64,000 nt of DNA, taken from positions 381,105 to 445,104 of the forward strand of contig NC_040016.1 in assembly GCF_000972845.2 (NCBI RefSeq), read 5' to 3'. A program made the translations under genes and the position numbers. This document shows positions 39,128-51,479 of the stretch, in pieces (the stretch's first letter is position 1; every line of letters begins with the position of its first letter). A model generated the notes under the pieces. It saw nothing but the letters and a program-made list of their open reading frames with translations, was not told the DNA's origin and made no database searches. Source of the stretch: Larimichthys crocea (Eukaryota > Chordata > Actinopteri > Sciaenidae).

Positions 39128-40737
39128 CCTCACAGGGCCCCAAGCATGACTCTAGACTCAGTCATGTTCATGTTTGTTTTTTTCCACCACTGTCATACAG
39201 TTGAAATGTGGTGAAATCAGCTATTTATGTTGCTCAACTTGGTAACAAGATTACGCAAGTTGAGCAGAGGATATGACGACATGCAGCCCATTTATCATTT
39301 CTAGGAGACATTGTCTGATCTCATCGTCTGGTAGTTTAAAAGACAAGACAAGTCTGTTGTAAATCTGTTTTGTCAGCAGACTTTTGAAAACATTCTGCAA
39401 GATTTCCACAAAAAAAATGGTATTTTAAAAAGAGGAGAAAAAAATGGATAATAAAACAAACAACAGACTCATGGAACAGTAAAAAGTATCTGGTCATACC
39501 GGGGTAGGTATTTGGGGTATTCAGTGAACAGCTGGCGTATGGTATCCCCTCTGTATGGTGGGTCTTGTTGCTCTTAGTGGATCTATATGTGTCTACAGTG
39601 AATTCCTATCACACAGACAACAGGTGTGTGTTTCTAGCAGGCAGCGTCCTGTATGCGGTGTGATGCAGAGGGCTGGGAATAGGCTGGTGGAGGTCAAAGT
39701 CAAGGACGACTTGCCTCCCCCCTGTTCTCTCCTGTATAGACACACACTCACCGCCTCCACCTCCTGTTTCTTTCATCCTCTCCCAAATCCCCTCATCTTT
39801 TTATCTCCACCCCTCTTTCAATCCTCCTGTCTCATAGGGCTTGATGACACTGAAGAGTCATACGGTGTATTGATATACTGTTGTTATATTTATGATACAC
39901 ATGCGCAGTATCACATTTTCATGCTATGATTATTGTACGTGAAAATATCACGGAAACTGGAAAAGGATACTGAACTGGTATCAGTCCATGTCGCCTGACA
40001 ACAACAGACTTCTCCTTCACACTCTCCACCTCCGCCGCCTTCTGCCAGCGAGAGCACCGTCTGTCAGGCTGAAACCGTGGGAAGCGTCGCAGTAGTACAC
40101 GGTCCAAACACAAACAAATAGACAAACAACCCAATCGTTAATCGCAGCCCCGCTGTGTGTCTTGCCAGGTGTGGTGAATGACCTGAGCAGCCAGCCAATC
40201 AGCTTAGAGGACCTGTGTGAACATAGCTTACATCATCAAGCCATGACTGGAACAAAGCTGTGGGCTCACCAAGGCTCTACGACGCCGTCAGAGTGATTAG
40301 GCTGCTATTTCTGAACGAAGGGCCGTGTGTGTGTGTGTGAGAGGGAATCCTCCTGTCCTTCAGTAAGTCAGACATAGAGCCAATTAAGGACCTCCAGAAA
40401 TATCTAAGAGTAGAGGTGCTAGTTTGGCAGTGAGTTGCATCTGTGTTGAACTTCAAGAGTTACAGAGGAGATGTAGCACGTCTACCATTTCTAGGAGACG
40501 TCGTCGGTTTGGTAGTTTAAAAGGACAGGGGAGCTCATGTAGGCTGCATATCAGTCTTTGGTTTGTCAGAAGTCTTTGAAAAACTTTTTTTTTAAAATCA
40601 CTTTTAAATTACTTTTTATTTAACTGCTGTTCCCGTCTATACATCTTTTCTTCTTGCAACAACAACGATCTTGTTTCTTTAACTAGAGAGACAACTTGCA
40701 TTTTCTTTGTACTTTATTGCAAGTAATACACCCAAGT

Positions 40738-41145
40738 GCAGTTCCTTACAGGTCCACCTGAGGCTGGCTACAGAACAAGTCAATCTCCATAAGTCCCCAT
40801 GTTAAAATGTCCAACTTCACAGCAGAAATAAACATGTTTACAGCCTGGTACAAAAAACAGTTTTGGTCTCTACAGTTAATTTCCCCGTTCATGACAACTG
40901 TACTGAGGGTGAATTTTTATACAACTCACCTGTTCAAATTATATTAAGGCTTAAAAGTTATGCAGAATGTGGCTGCTTTGATTGACGGGTGGGTGCTGTT
41001 ACAGATGGCTTATAAGAACAACCAGACGTCATTTGGCCCGCCTCATGTCCGCTGATGATCCGCATCTTTGCTGATTTTTAGATTAGGAGGAATTTGAGTT
41101 TCAAAGCGGCTCTTCAGAAAACTGTGGGATTCTTTCTACCGTCAG
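40738..41145 (+). repeat. 'CCTCCATGG' repeat family, copy 4 (5' truncated)
   Basis: Begins within the element at 'cagttccttacaggtccacc'; then 'gaggctggctacagaacaag', 'tttacagcctggtacaaaaa', 'tgagggtgaatttttataca', 'gcttataagaacaaccagac'. Confidence 0.8.
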
Positions 41146-43289
41146 TGAATGCGCCAGATGTGTCTTAGCATCCCTACTCATCTACTTTGTCACTGTTAAT
41201 ACCCTGTATTAATCAAAATGATGTTAAGTCACTAACCTGTGCTCTCCTTTTGATGAACAGTGACTGCTTTTAAAAGATCACACCCTAATGTATCCTAACC
41301 CGAGCACTTAAGAGGCCATTTCTTCAAAACTCTTAAGTGCATCTTTATGAAAAACCTTAAATCATCATCAAATCATCTCAAGGTAAATTAGATCATCTTT
41401 TCTGTCCCAGCTGGCGCTGTTTGTTGTCTCAGTAAACATCTATTCAGTGAGTCCAGAAGAGCCACAAAACACAGACTGCAAAACCAGGCCAACAGTCAAT
41501 ACAAAGTAAAAATTAATTTCACATTGAATCTGATAGCCAGATCAAAGTCCCAACACAGCAATGTTTGGAAGGCCTATTCCCAGAGCAACAAAGCAAGAGA
41601 AAAATACAGTGCCCTCCCTCCCTACAACACACACAGCACTTTGTGGTTAGTGTAGACTGTCCCGATCAAGTTTTTGTGGTCCTCCTACTGATCCGAGTCC
41701 TCCAACATCTAATTTAATACTTACATTTATCTAGACGTTGATTAAATATTGAAATATTAGATCAAACATCTGATAAGCTTGTGCTCGTTCAAAACTATTA
41801 AAATCGATGAGCTTAAATTATGATATGAAGATTCACCGGACGAGCTGACTGAAACGTGATCTACTAGAGAAAAGACGTATCAGTCTATTGGATTTGTTGG
41901 AACAACAAAGACACAGCTGTGTTACAAAAGATCTTTGGCCAAGCATAGACATCAGACCACAGAGAGGGTTTTAACTAGACAACAGCAGAGTTTAATTTCT
42001 ATTTATTTTACTGATGAAATTAATAAACGAATTAGCATTTTTTTGATTGATGACCTATCGCCCGAGATGCTTTTCACTTTAACTGATCAAATCTGTGAAT
42101 TTTTCCGAACATTTAGTGTCTGAAATCAGAGGCACTCTGAGTTACAGAGGCGCACAAACAACTTTTCATTCACATATATGACATACGGACACCTAGCTTT
42201 ATCCAATCGGTTATATATGTTTTCAGTAAGTTGTACTTCTTCTAACATTGGCCTTTATCTTTAAGTATTGCGACCACACTCGACAGAACTTTAACTATTG
42301 CGACTGTTACTCTTGTTCCTCACTGTTTTCTCTCTAAATGTCACTTTTGCACAGTGAGGTGGTTCGGTGAAGAGCCAGCCAAAGACACTTGTTTACATGT
42401 CATCCCACTACATTTCCTGTTCCCGCTCAAATTGTCCAGTCAAGACAAAAGAAAAAAGAAAAGACTCATGCAAAAAAAACAAACAAACAAACAAAAAAAA
42501 ACTAAACAAAGACTCAATTAATTGTTTGATCAAATTGATGAGAAATGCCTAACACAAGTTCACAAACCCCAATGCGACGTTTTAATCATATCTCATTTAG
42601 TCTGATCAAGATTAATTAATTAGTATTAATCAGAGCTACTCTGCTCCATGCACGGTGACTCAGTTACTTGCAAAAGGTGTCTCTCACCTGTCAAACACTA
42701 GTCTGACCAAATGTGCTTACAAACAACAAATACACCTGTTCCACCTGCATTTAAAATCAACTGAGGTAATCAGATTATAATCTGTCAGAGGGCAACCACG
42801 TTTATACACAGTCAAGACGCAACAACGGTCAGGGCCTCAGGCCTTACACTGGGAAAGTGTTGAAGGGTAGTGAGTCTATATATTTGTGTCAACCAATCAG
42901 AGCTTTGTTGGTAGGATTAAGGATGGTGACATTGTCTGTGTCGTGCCACTATCAGACAGATTACAAGAGAAACTCTCAAATGGTTACAACTCTCAAATCA
43001 TTTCAATTTCCTTGATTGACATGACAAACATTAACTGCACCTAGCAACCACTACCACATCCTCTGAGATGACTAAAAACTGATGCCACAACATGCCCAAA
43101 AAAGAAAACCACTAACATGAGCAAACTAGAAAGGCTGTACAATGTATGTCACATGATGATAGAAAGATGTCTATTCCAGACGCAGATGCAAGAGGCTTTT
43201 GCCTGCAGCGCACCATATGGCAAAGAATCACAAAGATGGAAGGAGATCATGTGATCAGTGTACTCATATATAATTAGGCTATATTTTAT

Positions 43290-43500
43290 ATAAACTATTC
43301 AAGATAAGACAACATATACTTTATTGTCGCTTAAGGGGTGATTTGGCTTGGGCAATAGTGCTACACACAGCTATAGTTAACTTAAATACATATCCAACAA
43401 AACGGCACAGAGATAGATATCTAAAAGACAAAGAAATAAGTCCGATTATTATATGCATCATTATCCTTATAGGACATTTTGGTCATATTGCACAGCCCTA
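43290..43500. repeat. retroelement tail and hAT end fragment
   Basis: 'actttattgtcgcttaaggg' at 43318 resembles the reverse of a non-LTR 3' tail. 'tcatattgcacagccctaat' at 43482-43501 matches the right end of the MITE at 21586-21823. Confidence 0.5.
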
Positions 43501-44433
43501 ATAAGTAGAACTAGGACGAAAGATGAAGCTGAGGAGGAGAAGGAGTCTGGGCTACCTTGTTTAGGCAGCAAAAAAATGAATGGCTGGATCCAGACAGGAA
43601 ACACACACGCGTGATATTCAGCGTACATGGACTGTGAGGACGCTGATGGACAAGAAAGGAACCGCCATATGAAGTGCTTCCTGTCTGTGATAATGGACCA
43701 TTACTACATATTTCAGGAAGAAGTGTAACAGTCGAGAGAGGAAAACTGAAACTTTGGAGGCAAATTGGACATGCATGTTAACGGCACACACAAAATTTTA
43801 ACTGAGCACAAAATCTAAAATCTAATGAGCAACTTTAACACTGTAATTTCAGATTTACCAGATGAAACAAATTGAGATTGAGATGCCTTGAGAAAAGGAT
43901 CTGCCACAGATCTGCCTTGGTGATGATGACACACATGCATGTAACTACATACATTCATGCAAGACTCCCTCTTACCTGAAAACCACTCTCTCTCCCTTTT
44001 TAATTATTTATTTTTTTCTTCTCTCTCCTTTTTAAAAATTCGTTAACTCATTTCCACTTATTTTAATTATTTAAATTCTTATTTTTATGTTCTTGTGCTA
44101 CTTACTCTCATTTAACTATAATTTTGCACACGCGTGTAACCCATAGCATCTACTCCTATGCTGCTTATTAAGCAGATCATAAATGGAAAACAGCAGATGA
44201 AATGAGAATATTTATGTATATGATTCTATAAGCTGTTGAAAATAAAATAAAAATTTAAAATTAAGTTTAAAAAATTAACATGTCATTACTTTGTTCTAAT
44301 ATTCAGTTTTTTTGTTATAAATCTAAAGTATTGAGCTGTTCTAAATTCAGTATTAAAAGGTAAATCCCAGAATTCAAGAGACAGGAGCAAAAGCCAAGAC
44401 ATCATCATCATCATGTTGACTGAACTCAGCAGC

Positions 44434-44434
<1 letters not shown>

Positions 44435-44491
<57 letters not shown>
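44435..44491. repeat. (TG)n microsatellite
   Basis: About 28 uninterrupted TG units in the ip6k1 5' intron. Confidence 0.97.
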
Positions 44492-44495
<4 letters not shown>

Positions 44496-44860
44496 GCTGA
44501 GTAGTTTCATTAGTGAAATGTAGCATAACCAGACTAAATGATGCTAAATAAGGGCTGGAGGTGGCTACTGCTGACACACACCAATATCCTGGGATCCTCA
44601 TAAACAAAGACAAGGAAGTAGTGGACATAGGGGATGAGGAAGTAAAAGGAAAGTGAGGGTTTGAGGAGGAAATGAGGAAAGTTGGGTGTGATTAAGGGAA
44701 GGAGATAAATTAAATGAGCAACAGGAAGCAGGGGGAGAAGTGAAGAAAGGACAAACATGAGCGAGGAAAGAGACAGGTAGTGAAGTAAAATAAGTCTTTA
44801 TGAAGGAAAGGAGAAGCTACTAAAGGACAGAGGAAACAAGGACATAAAGTTAGAGGTAGA

Positions 44861-46161
44861 GTTGTCACGATACCAAAATGAGTAACCACGATACTATACC
44901 AGACAAAGTATCACGGTTCTGGGTATTATCGCGATCCTGCAGCCTTTTTATTATCATTATCATTATTTTTGTGAACTGCAATGTATTTGTACAAGTTACA
45001 AATACTTATTAACTATTAATGTTGTTTGGTGCATTATAAACATAATACTGGTGAAGTAAAAATTAAAACTGAAACAAGTTTGAAACAACAAGTTTGTTTT
45101 TTTGAGCAAAATTTGTGGTGTCAGTCACAGACATATATACGTAGACGCGCTGAATCGTACGTCGACGTATGTGGCAAAGTAACTGACAACACACGGAAAA
45201 AGCTGTGCAAGAGTATTCTTTTGCAAGGTTTTTAACTTACACACACACACACACACAGACTGCAATTGTATAGCTGTATATGTATGTTCATCAATGCCCC
45301 CCGTGTAGCTGTAAACACTCAGCATTAGAAAAATACATACGTTGGTTTGGTGCTTACATAAGGAGTAAACATTTATAATCATCATTTTAAAAGTTACATA
45401 CGTTGTTTTTGGTGCCTATTTGTTTCCCAGATATATTGGTGTGTGGGTGAATGGGTGTATAAGAGGCATTAACTTAAAGAACTTAAAGCACTAAAGAAAG
45501 GCGCTTTATGAAGTTCAGTCCATTTCCTTCGATTAGTTTACAGGGCAGATCTGCCACATCCAATATGGCGGACACGTTAATGTAACGCAGCAACGGACCA
45601 ACCTGCTCAATGAGATGTCTATGTATATATGTCTATGTATATATGTCTATGGTGCCACTAACGACGACGCAGACTTGTCGCTCGGGCCCGGTGCTTCTGC
45701 CATGGTGAGTGTGTTGTCTCGTGTTTCTGACTCTAAGCCGTGCGCGCGTCTTGGCGAGACAGAACTTTAGCTTGTTGTTTGTTTTGAAGCGAGTTTCTAT
45801 CGAAGCGGAGCTGTCTTCATGGAGTTCGTACTTGCCGGCAGAAACAACGAACAGCCAATCAGCTAACAGACGGGCGGACCCAGCGTGTGGAAACAGCCTA
45901 TCATATCCCCGGACATCACCAGTAACAGGCAAAAAGCCAATCAGTCAGCAGCTGTGTAGTTCGGTTGCAGTACTTGCCATGTTGGTTTGTTTACGAGGGA
46001 GTAGCATGCAGTGAGAAGCCGAGAGGAGAGTAGAGGTGGCTGGCACCGGTAGTATAGTAATCCACGGTACTACCGTTGTGTAGAATTTCTAGTATAGTAG
46101 GAACTGTTACGATTTGGCACCGCGGGGTACCGTGTATACCGTGGGTATCGTGCAACTCTAG
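44861..46161. mobile_element. hAT-like non-autonomous transposon, about 1.3 kb
   Basis: Left end 'tagagttgtcacgatacca' and right end 'gggtatcgtgcaactcta' form an inverted repeat. A CpG-rich interior segment near 45660-45760 has an ATG directly followed by GTGAGT (45701-45709), like the first exon of an autonomous parent. No transposase is left. A nested repeat fragment (45432-45527) ends 'agttcagtccattt'. Confidence 0.75.
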
Positions 46162-46340
46162 TTTGACGTAACAACAAACACAAGGAGGCAGGGAAGGAAT
46201 GGAGATCATGTAGCCCTGTGGGAGAGAAACCCCAAACACATCTGTCAGTCTCAAACATCACAAAGTACGACTGGGAAAAACACAAACACTCATACACAGC
46301 TGCTGCCCGTGTCCCCTGACACAACTCAACAGCTGCAAAG

Positions 46341-46341
<1 letters not shown>

Positions 46342-46380
<39 letters not shown>
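46342..46380. repeat. (CA)n microsatellite
   Basis: About 19 CA units in the ip6k1 5' intron. Confidence 0.95.
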
Positions 46381-46384
<4 letters not shown>

Positions 46385-46769
46385 CAAGGAGAACAATCCG
46401 TCCTATCAACAATCATGTGAACGAGACAACAGCTCGGATCAGTCAAAACAACCACTAAAACCACACGTGTCTATCATTGGGGCTCTTTTCTCACCACATA
46501 GCTAAGACTGTGGCGCGTTACCACAGTGACCAACCCCCCTGACATGTCAGTCAGATACACTCAAGTCTGAAGTTTTCGGTCAAGACTGTGGAGTTGGTAT
46601 TGTCAAACGGGGATAGGTAGCAAAGACCAGTACTAAACCAGTTCCTGACTGGTTACATAAACAGGTGACAGGGTGAAACATTTAAAGGTGTGGGCCCATT
46701 TTACTAAATGTAATAACACAGGGGATAATCTAACTTTTCATTTTATGTCACAACTCTATTTATTGCAGC

Positions 46770-47145
46770 AATTTATGGCGATGAGATGCGTTCCGTGGCC
46801 GCACCGACTGCTGGGGCTAATCGCAGCAGTTCTAGTCGATGTTTCAAACCCTACCAGAGGCACCGCGGTCCGTTTCAGAAAAGTTCCAAAAGTGACTCTC
46901 TCGCTTATTATTGATCAGCCCGCGTCCAACTGCACAGAGCAGCTCGAGCTGACAGGAAGTCAGACACAGAAACAGCATAGAGAATCCAGTCGATTTTAAA
47001 AATAAAACACCCTGCGCAAAATGCCCGATTGTAAAAACAGCCAAAAGCAAAACAATTTAACATATTTAGAAGCACAAAAACTGAGAAAAAATACTAAATC
47101 CGAGCAAGTTGACAAAATGTAGTGGGCAAAACTCTTCTGAAACGA
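46770..47145 (+). repeat. dispersed repeat, partner of 26930-27290
   Basis: Same order of words as the intron 3 copy. Immediately downstream (47148-47210) 'gtatcaataagtagtatcag' and 'catctctagttta' look like a hAT end, so the full element may run to about 47210. Confidence 0.6.
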
Positions 47146-47337
47146 AGTCGGTATCAATAAGTAGTATCAGTATCCTACCTCCTCAACGAGACTCATCTCT
47201 AGTTTATAACATTCTTCTGCCCTCATGTTTGTAAGTGACACCATCGCAAACTACAACCTTAATAATAAACATACAGTTAATTAATAACTCTGACTGTGTG
47301 AATCAAAGCTGTGTAAAGGAAAAACTGACTGAGCTGT

Positions 47338-47398
47338 TGTATTGGATTGCATTAGATCATACAGGTGTACCTAATAAAGTGGTGGCTGAGTATATAAA
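47338..47398 (+). repeat. short MITE end
   Basis: 'caggtgtacctaataaagtg' followed by 'gtggctgagtatat' is a common teleost DNA-element end; the other end is not seen. Confidence 0.55.
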
Positions 47399-47751
47399 CA
47401 GTAGGCATGTTTGACATGTTAATAAGCCAGAGCAGCAGCTGAGGCAGGAAATTGATTACTAAAGAGGAGCAGAGCTTAAAGGAACTGCAGAAAGGTCTGT
47501 GTGAATAAATAAATCACTGCAGAGTTGCTTTAATTCAACTAAAAAGCTGATTACTGCCTGTCATTACTTCACGGCGGGGATGCTTGTCATTTATGTGATA
47601 CTGTCATGTGAAGACTTTCTATTCATGTCACCTTGTGTTCATGCTCATAGAAATATGAATACAACTAACTGCTCTTAATGTCCTTTTATGTGCAACAGGA
47701 AGTTGTATTAATTACATCCATGGTAACTGTTTTATAGCCAGTATGAAGTAT

Positions 47752-47900
47752 AATATAGACAGTATAAAGAATGGACGGCGTATATATGACGTCACCCACA
47801 GGTTTCTGTAGACACGTTTTGAAGCTCAACATCTGTGGCCTCTTCTGGCTCATCTAAAAATCGGGAGCTGAGGCGGGCTGGATGACGCCAGGTCCTGAGG
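47752..47900 (-). repeat. 'CCTCCATGG' repeat family, truncated inverted copy
   Basis: 'cagtataaagaatggacggc', 'gacgtcacccacaggtttct' and 'gggagctgaggcgggctgga' match the end retained in 36374-36710. Confidence 0.75.
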
Positions 47901-49477
47901 TCCTTGCTTTAGTGTGCATAGAGTACTCCATGTTTTGACTAGAAGCGCTCCAGATGTTGGTTGGTTGCCTGGAATTATTAAATTATAGACTAAAGTCTAA
48001 ATTATACTTCGGGAAGCAGACAGAAGTTTGTCACTTATCTTTTTATTTTTTTTTATTTATAGTGTGGCGACAGTGCACGCTCATCTTATAGGAACAGACG
48101 CCAAGTCTGTCTGAGACTTGTTTACATTCTACAATGCAGGAGAAGAGGCTGAAGAAGATCTCGATCTCCACTTTGCTGAGATATTAAAGGGATACATAGT
48201 TCCTACATGCTACGTTGCAGAACTTCAAAGTTTTCCAGACTTACATGTAGATTTTTCAGACCATAGTTTGATATTTATTGTGTAGATAAATGATTGTAAA
48301 TCCAACAGTTAGCATATATGATATTATGTGGCCAAATAATTACCTCTGTTTACTTTAACTAGGCCTTCATCACGGCATTTCTCAGCAATGTTCAGACAAG
48401 CATAATATTTAGTTATTTGTGATGCTTTGTAAAATGGAATTCAAAGATGCTGATATATTTCTTTCAAACTAACTTGGTTGCATATGTCTGGATTTGGTCC
48501 GGTTAAAGGATGTGATGTACAGGTGCGTCGGACTACTGCTACTTCTTACCTTGACTGAAAAGGGGCAATCATCTGAAAACCCAAATCTTTTTCCATATTT
48601 ATCCAGACCTGGAAATTAAATGTCAGACTTTTCCATACTGTGCAGGAACCCTGGGAACAGGAGTAGTCAAGTCAGAGTTACTTTTTTTTGCACCAGTCTA
48701 CACTGGATCACTGTCGGCACAAATAACTTATTAAACAGCGCAGGTTTCTGCTACATGTGACTAAAAGACTTTAAATACTATTTTCTGTTGTCACTATGAC
48801 TACATGAAATTGTAACACTGTATCTTTATAAATCATCAGAGCTTAATTATATTTGCACAGGTCTAAAAAGAGTATACAAATGTCTCTTTTACACTAAATA
48901 GGTGATGTGTGGTGAAAGCCTCACACATCAGATTTTAAATTTAAAAAAAGGACCAACCACTGAGATGACCTAACATTATGAGAGACTTGTGACAAAGATA
49001 TGTCAAGATATTTACAGCTGAATGACTAACTTAACCATCAGAGATGACAGCAAAACAAAACCTGTAAACTTCAGCAAAAATGTTCACGAATACATCAAAC
49101 ATAAATTCTCATCAGATGTGTTTTTCTCAGTGACCAAACCCACGTCTATTAAAATGACTGTGTCTGCAACTTTCCACAATAATAAGACAAAATACAGGTA
49201 CACAACGAGCGTCGCCGTCATCTGAGGACAAAACTGTGAAATTTGCAACAGTTATATCTCAAAACGTGTCAGACAAGTTTTTCCTGAGGCAGCAACTACA
49301 ACGACTTGATAAGACTTTCACACAGAAACAAGAGAGTTGTTTACACCGACATGGGATAATGAACTTGAACACACTCAAAATAAAACATTCAGCACACACA
49401 CACACACACCAGGATCTATGGATTTAGTTCCATACTCATGTCATTTGGTGACTTTCCGATCATTAAACATGATCATT

Positions 49478-49535
49478 TTTATTATTATTATTATTATTGT
49501 TATTGTTATTATTATTATTATTATTATCATTATTT
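49478..49535. repeat. (TTA)n microsatellite
   Basis: Imperfect trinucleotide run in the ip6k1 5' intron. Confidence 0.95.
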
Positions 49536-49774
49536 AAGTCACTTAATGTTTGGTTGAATTTATGACTGTGAGGGCTCCATAACACTGACCTCAGTTTGTT
49601 TTTGTTTTGTCATTACATTTGTTTTACAGAGCACTATATCTATGTTAAGCAACTGAAACACTTGGCTTTCTTACCACACTTACCACTGTTCTGAGGGTAC
49701 GTCTGTTTTCTAAACTGTGACTATATTTTCCAATTCAGGTAGGTAGATGAAATACATTTCTAAGCCTGTCATTG

Positions 49775-50040
49775 TGTATTATTACAGAAGCGTGTTGCTG
49801 CCACACCAGAAAAATAAAAATGTATCACTATCATTTTATAACGTGATAAGTTTGCATGTTGTAATAATGTTAGACTCCTGTTTGAATGGGGAGAGGTGTG
49901 CTGAGAGCGGATAAACTGAGAAATTTGGCCAACTATCACGTTATAACATTTTAACAATATAATTAATCATGTTATAAGGTGATACTGGTACATTTTTATT
50001 TGTTTGGCATTGCAGCAATATGCTTCTGGATATTATAATG
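49775..50040. mobile_element. palindromic MITE
   Basis: 49775-49847 ('cagaagcgtgttgctgccac', 'aaaaataaaaatgtatcact', 'ttataacgtgat') pairs in inverted orientation with 49935-50037 ('atcacgttataac', 'gtgatactggtacattttta', 'gcagcaatatgcttctg'). Long inverted arms, about 90-base loop, no coding. Confidence 0.7.
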
Positions 50041-51351
50041 TAGAATAAAAGATAGTAATATTGATATGGCCAAATATGATATATAATACAATATAATTGT
50101 TAATTAAACTCTTTACTTTTGATTGATGCCATACAATTTAAATAGGAACACACATAATTCCCATCAGTCATCTTTGTTTGATTAGAAAACAGATGTGAAA
50201 TTTAGGCAATTGTTAAATATTTTTGCAGATTAATTTAATGTCCAGATGGATAAAAGAGATTTAAGGATTAGAAAAAGAGACCATGTAAAAATCCTGTAGC
50301 TACTACACTGATAACTGCAAAGCAAACTATATTTCTGTAGAAATTTCTAGTGATTACAATCCAAAACTTTTTAGTGAGGAAGTCTGGAAAAATGTCCTTG
50401 ACATCCGCTGATGACTGGTGACAGAAAGCAGGCAGACAGAGAGGAAGTAGCCTTTTTTTCTTTCCCTGTTAAATGTTGACAATAACGTCATACTGGTTGT
50501 TAACTGTTCAGAAGGATATTTAGCTGTGCATAGAGGCCAGAAATACTTCACATCCCCAGTAAAGCCACGAGTCTCTCCCTGAAATCAGAGAGGCAACCAG
50601 CTGATGAATGGCAGACTGTTTATTCACTGATATTACTGTCATTTGTAGAGCAGCATGCATGATAAAGGCTACAGCAGCTGTATGACAACAAATAAACACG
50701 GCTAGCAGCATGCTCATCATCACACCTAGTGCAGCTGAAGCTCACTAATATAATCTCCACTGTCAACATGCCATGTGGTAATAACAATGTAGTTATCACT
50801 GCGACGGAACATCAGCCTATGCGAGATACAACCACATCCAATAAGTCTTTAATCATATTTACACCGAGCTAGCTTTCAGGCTAATGAAACTTTTACTCAC
50901 CCACCTCTTAATCTTGAAAACGACACGAGTCCCGCTTCCAATGTTAACCCGGTTATAACGTTTGGCAGTGTTGTCGATAACTGGTGGCAGTAACGTTGTG
51001 GCAGGCTGCCACATAGCACATTTATAGACTGTTGGGGACCGTATTAGTTAGCGTTAGCTGTCAAGACTGGCCAGCTTCTTGACCTTAGCCTGACAACACG
51101 CTAGCTAGCTAAGTCAGCTACACTGACTCTAAATGAGGTTAGACTGAGAGTAAAAACTTCGCACCGCTGCTGGTTTTAAAAACCCTGTCTGGCCGCTGCT
51201 CCGTGTCCCGGACACTGACGGGAAACGCTGACGTTTCTTCGACACCAACTGCCGTTTCAAGTAGCCTCGCGTGCTAGCGCTAGCCCCGCAGCTAACACCG
51301 CGGTTTGACGTTACGCAGTCTCTCCGGTGAACTGTCACAATAACAACATAC

Positions 51352-51476
51352 CTTCAGGATCACCGGGGATGGGGGGGAAGGGGTCACCGAGCTGACTTCA
51401 CGGAGGTCACTGTGGCTACGCTTCAGAGCACAGAAAGGTTCATGGATGTCGGTCCCCCGGTGTCCAAACTCATTAA
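51352..51476 (-). other. ip6k1: probable ip6k1 5' untranslated exon
   Basis: Minus strand acceptor gtttttttccacag (ending 51477) and donor AAG|GTATGT at 51351. The upstream ATG at 51492 lies in the intron, within the run leading to that acceptor, so it is not a start. Inside the exon a short uORF (ATG just after the acceptor, 16 codons) would precede the main start. Assignment to ip6k1 rests on strand and position. Confidence 0.5.
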
Positions 51477-51479
51477 CTG

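Larger units (their letters stand above)
34141..51351 (-). other. ip6k1: large ip6k1 5' intron, repeat-rich
   Basis: About 17.2 kb between probable untranslated exons. No other gene is convincing on either strand. It holds four members of the CCTCCATGG family, hAT-type elements, a probable SINE-like repeat, a palindromic MITE, microsatellites and AT-rich filler. Its extent depends on both flanking leader exons belonging to the same transcript. Confidence 0.55.

Noticed and set aside
45709..46014. 101-codon plus-strand frame
   Set aside because: Lies wholly in the hAT-like element and has no similarity I can recognise; the CpG-rich block explains its length.
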